Below, piece after piece: positions 1-4,456 of a stretch of DNA of 6,332 nucleotides. The translations under genes and the position numbers were made by a program. The stretch comes from Desulfovibrio sp. (GTDB taxonomy: Bacteria > Desulfobacterota > Desulfovibrionia > Desulfovibrionales > Desulfovibrionaceae), in the NCBI GenBank assembly GCA_003525525.1, contig DQED01000129.1, positions 1 to 6,332 on the forward strand, read 5' to 3'. The stretch's first letter is position 1; every line of letters starts with the position of its first letter. Below the pieces are notes generated by a model. That model was not told where the DNA came from. It was given only the letters and a program-made list of their open reading frames with translations, and searched no databases.

Positions 1-1
1 C

Positions 2-1417
2 GCGGCCGAACCGGTCGCGCCGCGCGCCGCGCCCCATGCGGCCGCAACGGGCGTCGCCGTCCCGGCCATTGCCCGCGCCGTCGCGCCTGGGGCTAGGCCT
101 GTCTCTAAGCCGCACGACAAGCCGGAAAACAAGCCTGTCTCAAAGCCTCTCTTTAGACCAGCCTGTCAGCCGCCCGAACAGTCCGTCAGCCAGCCTATCA
201 GCCAAACAGGCGGCCAGCCCGACAGCCAAAGCGAAAACCGCACAGCCAGCCTCCCGGCCAGCCTGTCTCCCGCACACCAAGCCGGTCAGCCAGCCGCACA
301 GCAGGCCAGTCCATCAGAAGGCCGGACACAAAGCCTGACAGAAGGCCGCACGGTAGACGACGGGGCAGGAGGGTCTGCAAGCCCTACAGTAAGCCTGTCT
401 CAAGACCGAACTTTCAGCCCCTTTCCAGGTCTGTCCGGCCCAGGCGACCGGCTCAACGCCAACCAGCGCGGCGTCCTCGAGTTCCTGTTGCGCGCCCGGC
501 CCTACATCGTCAAATTCCGCGACATCGCCGCCGCGCTGGGTATGCGCGAAGCCACGGTGCGCACCATCCTGCGCCGCCTGGCCGCGCTCGGCATCCTCAC
601 CTTCAAAAAGGCCCGCGACGGCAACATCCAGGGCGTGCGCCTGGAATTCCACCAGGCCGTACTCGCCCAGTACGGCTGCGACCTGTCCGTAAGCCGGACT
701 ATAGGCCTGTCCGGGAGCCCATCCGCAAGCCAGACCGATGGCCTGACACTGCCGGAACCAGCCGGCCAGACTGGCAGCCGCACGGAAGGCCTGACAGCAG
801 GCCGGGCAGCCGGTCCGTCGGCCGATCCGCAAGCCGGACAATCGGCCGGTCGGGAGGCCGATCCCTCCGCCTCTTTAAGAAAAGAAAGAGTAGATCTTTC
901 TATCTCTGCCGAAAACGCCTTTGGCTGGGATGACGATTTCCTGGCCATGATGTGGCCGGCCGTGCGCAAGGTCGGGTTTCGCGTGGAGCAGATCCGCCAG
1001 GCTGTGGCCGCCCGGGCGCGCCTGGACAAGGCGCTGGACATGGAGTCCGTGCGTTTAAGCCTTGATCGCGCCGACTGGGAGCTCGAAACAACGGGCCGGC
1101 TGACGGAGCTTTCTAGCGGCGAGGCCGTGAAAAACCCGCAGGCCTACGTCTTTACCGCCCTGGCGCGCTGGGGCATGTTGCGCGCCCACCCGGACTACGT
1201 GTCCCGGGAGGAGGCCGAGGCGGCGTCCGCGGCCGAGGAGCTGAAGCGCCGCCGCGAGGCCACCGCGAAGCTGGATGAGGCCCGGTTCGAGAGCTGGCGC
1301 GCGAGCCTTGGCGAGGAAGACTTGGCACGGGTCATGGCCGGCTGTCCCGGCGGGCCCAGGGAACAGTGGCTGCGCAACTACTGGCGCAGGCACGGCTCTG
1401 CCGGCCAGGGCGGGTGA
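2..1417 (+). CDS. Helix-turn-helix protein with two low-complexity linkers, 5' partial
   Basis: The frame is open from the window edge to TGA at 1415-1417 (471 visible residues), so the true start lies upstream; the TTG at 488 is inside the HTH domain and is not a credible start. Visible layout: Ala/Pro/Arg-rich residues 1-31; Ser/Gln/Pro/Thr-rich linker 32-145; winged-HTH-like domain about 150-216, with the helix-turn-helix near 170-199 (FRDIAAALGM, then REATVRTILRRLAALG) and a basic wing (KKARDGN); second linker 227-290; C-terminal helical domain 303-471. The last domain holds an NPQAY motif at 378-382 and a charged helix at about 401-432. DNA binding is inferred from the HTH. The C-terminal part loosely resembles plasmid or phage replication-initiation accessory proteins, which is an impression and not an assignment; a MarR-like regulator is the alternative. 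The linkers are encoded by 4-base-periodic DNA. A hairpin with a T-run ends the gene. Confidence 0.85.
   Translation, partial: AAEPVAPRAAPHAAATGVAVPAIARAVAPGARPVSKPHDKPENKPVSKPLFRPACQPPEQSVSQPISQTGGQPDSQSENRTASLPASLSPAHQAGQPAAQQASPSEGRTQSLTEGRTVDDGAGGSASPTVSLSQDRTFSPFPGLSGPGDRLNANQRGVLEFLLRARPYIVKFRDIAAALGMREATVRTILRRLAALGILTFKKARDGNIQGVRLEFHQAVLAQYGCDLSVSRTIGLSGSPSASQTDGLTLPEPAGQTGSRTEGLTAGRAAGPSADPQAGQSAGREADPSASLRKERVDLSISAENAFGWDDDFLAMMWPAVRKVGFRVEQIRQAVAARARLDKALDMESVRLSLDRADWELETTGRLTELSSGEAVKNPQAYVFTALARWGMLRAHPDYVSREEAEAASAAEELKRRREATAKLDEARFESWRASLGEEDLARVMAGCPGGPREQWLRNYWRRHGSAGQGG
97..419 (+). repeat. Degenerate 4-base/12-base periodic tract 1, inside the HTH gene
   Basis: The tract is built from degenerate pieces such as AAGCCTGTCTCA, CAGCCAGCC and GCCGGTCA. 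Counting by hand, GCC occurs at 97, 109, 121, 133, 145, 161, 169, 189, 193, 201, 213, 217, 225, 245, 249, 257, 261, 281, 289, 293, 305, 321, 333, 345, 381, 393 and 417. All are 1 modulo 4; the one exception I found is 172. Steps of 12 bases are common, with jumps of 4 or 8 that change codon phase. The 13-mer AAGCCTGTCTCAA occurs exactly at 131-143 and 391-403. It encodes the Ser/Gln/Pro-rich linker upstream of the HTH. A decayed tetranucleotide expansion is the simplest reading. Confidence 0.85.
682..871 (+). repeat. Degenerate 4-base/12-base periodic tract 2, inside the HTH gene
   Basis: This tract lies downstream of the HTH and is related to the first. GCC occurs at 693, 705, 717, 729, 741, then 761, 765, 777, 789, 801, then 809, 821, 833, 845, 857 and 869, all 1 modulo 4; the exception is 751. 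Runs of exact 12-base spacing are interrupted by 8-base and 4-base steps. It shares the same position class modulo 4 with tract 1. The segment GCCTGACAG-C-AGGCCG (789-804) matches 333-348 at 15 of 16 bases. It encodes a Ser/Gly/Ala/Thr-rich linker of about 64 residues. Confidence 0.85.
871..905. other. AT-rich patch with a 7-bp inverted repeat
   Basis: This patch directly follows the second periodic tract and has 10 G/C among 35 bases in an otherwise very GC-rich gene. It contains the inverted repeat AGAAAGA (883-889) and TCTTTCT (895-901) around the 5-base loop GTAGA. In frame it encodes SLRKERVDLSIS with codons that look uncommon for this GC content (TTA, AGA, AAA, GTA, CTT). It could simply be a linker of different origin, or a DNA-level site; nothing in the window decides this. 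Confidence 0.6.
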
Positions 1418-1441
1418 ATCCGCCGCTGGCGATCGTTTTTT
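1404..1441 (+). terminator. Probable intrinsic terminator of the HTH gene
   Basis: The arms GCCAGGGCGG (1404-1413) and CCGCC-G-CTGGC (1420-1430) can form a 10-bp stem with one bulged G and a 6-base loop GTGAAT. A run of six T follows at 1436-1441, separated from the stem by GATCG. The stop codon TGA (1415-1417) lies in the loop. The gap of five bases before the T-run is larger than in a textbook terminator, so strength is uncertain. Confidence 0.6.
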
Positions 1442-1511
1442 GCCCGGAATATTTCAGGCGGCAAGCCCTGGTGCGACGCGCCAGGCATACAGGCGCAAGC
1501 AGGTTCTCCCC
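1442..1511 (+). promoter_or_regulatory. Short leader of the membrane-protein gene, with a hairpin
   Basis: These 70 bases between the T-run and the ATG at 1512 must hold the promoter if the gene is transcribed separately, but I see no convincing -35/-10 pair. A compact hairpin, CCTGGTGC (1467-1474) pairing with GCGCCAGG (1478-1485) through one T-G wobble and a GAC loop, lies about 25 bases before the start codon. The ribosome site is weak: AGG at 1501-1503 in the context AAGCAGG, eight bases before the ATG. Confidence 0.35.
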
Positions 1512-3287
1512 ATGCGACACATTCGATCGGCGTTTCTTCCCGGGTTCCTCGCCTGCGCCATTCCCTTTCTCGCGGTGCACGCGTTTACCCTCGCCCTGTC
1601 GCCCCACGCCTATTTCCAGCCAGTAACCGACGGCCCGGCCTTTCTCGCGGCAACGGGCATGGACTGGCTGACCCTGGACCCGCTCGTGGTCTGGCATCTG
1701 CCGGGCTATCTCTGGATGCAGGTTTCGGCCTGCATCCTCCTGCTGACCGGGCTCCCCCTCTCGAGCCTCACCGCCTTCCAGGCCGCGGGCATGGCGTTCC
1801 AGGGGCTGTGGCTCGTCGGCGCAAGCGCCTGGACCGGCGCGCTTTGCGCCAGGCGGGGCATCGGCTTTTGGACGCTTTTTTGCGCGGCCGCCCTGTGCGC
1901 CGCCATGCCCACGGCCATGGGCTACGCGCGCCTCTGGGGCCACAACTATCCGCTGTCCCTGATGACCGTGCCCCTGGCCCTTGGCGTCTACCGGCTGGGC
2001 ACCGAGGATGCGCCGCCGCCGTGGGTGGCGTTCACTACGCTCGCCGGGCTCGGCTTCATGGTTGCCAATTTCCTGGCTGTCGTTTGCGTGGCCGCCGCCG
2101 TGGGCGTGGCCTTTGGCGTCAAGGCGCTGCACCGGCCTGTGGCGCGGCGTTTTTTCGACTGCGCGCGGCCTGGGCGTTTTCCCCTGGCGCTGGCGTGCCT
2201 GTTTTTCGGTTTGTGGGCGCTGCTCAACGCCGGCGTGTATCTGCTGCGCATCCGTTTCGGCGGGACCTTTGCCAGCCCGGCCTGGTATGCGGCGCTGGGG
2301 GCCGTGGCCGCGGCCGCGACATACGGCGCGCGCACATTGTTGCGCCGTGTCCTGGACCGTCCCGGCATCGCGGGAGATTGGGCGGACATAGTCTTGTGCC
2401 TTGTCGCCGGCTGGCTGATCGGGGCCAACGTCTCGGCCCCGTTCTGGGGCGCGAGCTTCGTCGGGGCCGCGTTGCACAAGGGCGGGGCCGCTTCGCCGCT
2501 GCCGTTCACACAGGCGCTTTCCCAGTTGTCGCCGCTCCGTTTTTTCGGGTTGCACGCCTGGAACGTCCTGCTGCTATGGGCGCCGCTGGCCGCCTTGCGC
2601 ATGCGCAGGAGTGCCGGCGCGTTTCCGCTGCTGGCCGTCGTGCTCGGCGTCGGCCTGAGCCTGCTTTTGACCTTTGACGTGAGTTTCCGCATCCCGGCCG
2701 GGTTCGACGTCGCGGCCAATTTCGGCATCACGCCCATGCGCTATTACCTCGGCCTGCCGGTGCTCGTGGCCGCCACGGCTCTTTACGCCCTGGACGGGCG
2801 CTTTCGCCTGCGGCCCCTGCTGCTGGCCTTTTTCGCCCTGGTTTGCCTGGGCAGCCTGTACCAGTACCGCGCGAACTGCGTCGCGGCCGAAACGCTCTAC
2901 GCCGAGGGGCGCGCCCTGGACGCGCGCATCGACGCCCACCTCGCCCGCAACCCGAACAATATCGCGGCCGTGGCCCGGCTCACCCTGCCGCGCCGCGCCG
3001 AAGTCCTTTACGCCTACAACAACTACCGCACGCCCGGACGGCTCGGGCGGATCGTGAAAACCAGCCTCGACAACGGTCGTTTTCTCTATCTGGACGACAT
3101 GGGCGCATACGCGTCCCCGGACGCCCTGCGCGAGGCCCTGCGCCAGCTGTCGGGACGGCGCGCCGGGGAGGCCCTGGTACTGTATGTCGGGGAGCGCCCC
3201 TTCCTGTCCGGGTTCGAAACGGAACGCGTGGGCGGTGTGCGGCTGGCGCGCGTTCCCCTTCAGGACGCGGCGGTTTCGGCGAGGTAG
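1512..3287 (+). CDS. Polytopic membrane protein with soluble C-terminal domain, family not recognised
   Basis: The protein has 591 residues from ATG 1512 to TAG 3285-3287. This start is chosen because it gives a short basic N-terminus (MRHIR) running straight into a hydrophobic segment; the same frame is open further upstream, but that stretch overlaps the HTH gene and its terminator. Hydrophobic segments, judged by eye, lie near 8-28, 59-82, 85-112, 117-135, 146-160, 170-203 (probably two), 223-245, 257-274, 290-316, 347-363, 370-388, 410-427 and 434-451, giving about 11-13 membrane spans. Residues 452-591 are soluble and contain NPNNIAAVAR, YAYNNYRTPGR and a strand-rich end. The first loop carries acidic residues (D40, D51, D56), as in some GT-C glycosyltransferases, but I see no diagnostic motif. 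Next to polysaccharide genes, a glycosyltransferase or polymerase-like role is possible and unproven. Its 3' end overlaps the convergent glycosyltransferase gene. Confidence 0.88.
   Translation: MRHIRSAFLPGFLACAIPFLAVHAFTLALSPHAYFQPVTDGPAFLAATGMDWLTLDPLVVWHLPGYLWMQVSACILLLTGLPLSSLTAFQAAGMAFQGLWLVGASAWTGALCARRGIGFWTLFCAAALCAAMPTAMGYARLWGHNYPLSLMTVPLALGVYRLGTEDAPPPWVAFTTLAGLGFMVANFLAVVCVAAAVGVAFGVKALHRPVARRFFDCARPGRFPLALACLFFGLWALLNAGVYLLRIRFGGTFASPAWYAALGAVAAAATYGARTLLRRVLDRPGIAGDWADIVLCLVAGWLIGANVSAPFWGASFVGAALHKGGAASPLPFTQALSQLSPLRFFGLHAWNVLLLWAPLAALRMRRSAGAFPLLAVVLGVGLSLLLTFDVSFRIPAGFDVAANFGITPMRYYLGLPVLVAATALYALDGRFRLRPLLLAFFALVCLGSLYQYRANCVAAETLYAEGRALDARIDAHLARNPNNIAAVARLTLPRRAEVLYAYNNYRTPGRLGRIVKTSLDNGRFLYLDDMGAYASPDALREALRQLSGRRAGEALVLYVGERPFLSGFETERVGGVRLARVPLQDAAVSAR
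3260..3287. other. Convergent 3' overlap of two genes
   Basis: The TAG of the plus-strand membrane-protein gene (3285-3287) lies inside the minus-strand glycosyltransferase gene, whose TGA is at 3260-3262. The two coding regions share 28 bases. I found no hairpin with a T-run on either strand here, so neither transcript has a visible intrinsic terminator at its end. Confidence 0.85.
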
Positions 3288-4456
3288 AGCGCCCGGTAGC
3301 GCGCGCGCAGCGCCTCCCGGGAGAGCAGCCCGGCGTAGCGCGCGGCCAGGACCGCGCGGTCGTAGGGCGGGGGAAAGCGCAGGCCGTCGCCCTCGATGCG
3401 GCAGAGGTTTCCCTCCCGCTGCGCCATAAGGTGGTATTCCGGCACCCCCTCGGTCACGCACACGGGCAATCCGGCCAGGCAGTATTCCGCGAACTTCGTG
3501 GGCGCGGCCACGGCATTGACGGCGTCGGCCTCGCGCAACAAGAACGCTGCGTCCGCCGCGTTGAGGTAGCCGTTGACCTCGGCCAGCGCGGCCGTGTGCA
3601 GCGCGTAGCTGCCTTCGGGCAGCGCCTTGAGCGTGGCTTTGGCGGCCTCTTGCTGCGGCGTGAGCACGAGCAGTCGCCGCCGGGGGTCTTCGCGGCGCAG
3701 GCGGCCGAACAGGGCCACGGTCTCGGGGAAGCACTGGTACGAGGCCATGCCGCCGCTGTAGATGAAGACCTGTGCGTCCTCCTCGTAGCCGAGCGCTTCG
3801 CGCGTGCGGCGTCGCAGGTCCGGGTCGAAGAAGAAGAGCTCCCGCGACGCGGCGCAGGGCACGATGGCATGGGGCTTGTCTCTGAACGCCTCGCCGACGC
3901 GCCGGCGCAGCGCGTCGCTGACGAAAAAGGCGGCGTCGCATCGCTTCGTGGCAAGCATCACCCGCCAGCGGATGCTCCACAGTTTGTAGCGCTTGGCCAG
4001 CTTCTTCCACAAGGCGTCGGCGCGGAAATCGGCCGCGAATTCCGCCTCGCCGTCGCCCCGGTGGTCCCAGAGGAGACGGAAGGGGAAAAACGGCCGCAGA
4101 TAGCCGACGACCGCCGCCGTGAAATCGCCCCTGGCGTGGACCACGTCGCAGCGCGGCCGGTAGCGGAGAAGCAGCAGGGCCAGCCACAGCGCGTTGGCCA
4201 GGATGGAGAAGGGCAGGGCGTACCAGACGGCGCGGTAAACCCGGACCGGACAGCCGGCCAGGTCCCGCGCCTCGGCGAGCCGCGCCTTGGACGCGCGGTA
4301 GAGCTCCGCGCCGCAGGCGAAGCTCCAGATCTCGAAGGCGAGGTCGCCCTCTCGGGCCATCTCGCGCGCGTGCAGCAGGACCTGGGAGTCGATGACCGTG
4401 CGCGGCAGGCCTTCAAAAAGCACAAACAGGACGCGTCGTTTTCGTGCCGTATCCAT
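3260..4456 (-). CDS. GT4-type glycosyltransferase (GT-B fold)
   Basis: The 398-residue product should transfer a sugar from a nucleotide-sugar donor to a growing glycan at the cytoplasmic face of the membrane. The N-terminal acceptor half starts with the first strand RVLFVLFEG (8-16) and includes DVVHARGDFTAAV (104-116) and DHRGDGE (131-137). The C-terminal donor half has VPCAASRELFFFDPD (199-213), FIYSGGMASYQCFPETVALF (231-250) and the family signature PTKFAEYCLAGLPVCVTEG (319-337), where E324 and the GLPV turn match the nucleotide-sugar site of GT4 enzymes. A hydrophobic stretch at about 80-98 may give membrane association. Length is usual for the family. The ATG at 4454-4456 fits, since the first core strand begins at residue 8. 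Upstream GGAG (4470-4473) is 13 bases away and GGTGA (4460-4464) only 3, so the ribosome site is not ideal. It overlaps the heparinase-like gene by 44 bases, suggesting co-transcription. Donor and acceptor sugars cannot be told. Confidence 0.93.
   Translation of the reverse strand: MDTARKRRVLFVLFEGLPRTVIDSQVLLHAREMAREGDLAFEIWSFACGAELYRASKARLAEARDLAGCPVRVYRAVWYALPFSILANALWLALLLLRYRPRCDVVHARGDFTAAVVGYLRPFFPFRLLWDHRGDGEAEFAADFRADALWKKLAKRYKLWSIRWRVMLATKRCDAAFFVSDALRRRVGEAFRDKPHAIVPCAASRELFFFDPDLRRRTREALGYEEDAQVFIYSGGMASYQCFPETVALFGRLRREDPRRRLLVLTPQQEAAKATLKALPEGSYALHTAALAEVNGYLNAADAAFLLREADAVNAVAAPTKFAEYCLAGLPVCVTEGVPEYHLMAQREGNLCRIEGDGLRFPPPYDRAVLAARYAGLLSREALRARYRALYLAETAAS

Noticed and set aside
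36..338. Open frame of about 100 codons on the plus strand in a second frame within the first periodic tract
   Set aside because: The 4-base repeat lacks stops in several frames and encodes similar peptides in each; the neighbouring frame is open through the whole gene and contains the HTH domain.
97..419. CRISPR-like array
   Set aside because: Units are 4 or 12 bases and degenerate, with no conserved long repeats separated by unique spacers.
314..841. Long open frame on the minus strand across the HTH gene
   Set aside because: It is antisense to a recognisable domain, has repeat-driven low complexity and no family features.
876..892. Programmed frameshift at the A-rich stretch of the HTH gene
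   Set aside because: No slippery heptamer in the right phase, and the same frame continues into a plausible C-terminal domain.
1426..1444. Sigma-54-like promoter (CTGGC ... TTGCC) upstream of the membrane-protein gene
   Set aside because: The GG and GC elements are 12 bases apart and not 10, and the segment is better explained as part of the terminator hairpin and T-run.
2574..4187. Open frame of more than 500 codons on the minus strand
   Set aside because: It is antisense to the membrane-protein gene and out of frame with the glycosyltransferase; it is Arg/Gly/Pro/Ala-rich, as expected from a GC-rich shadow frame.
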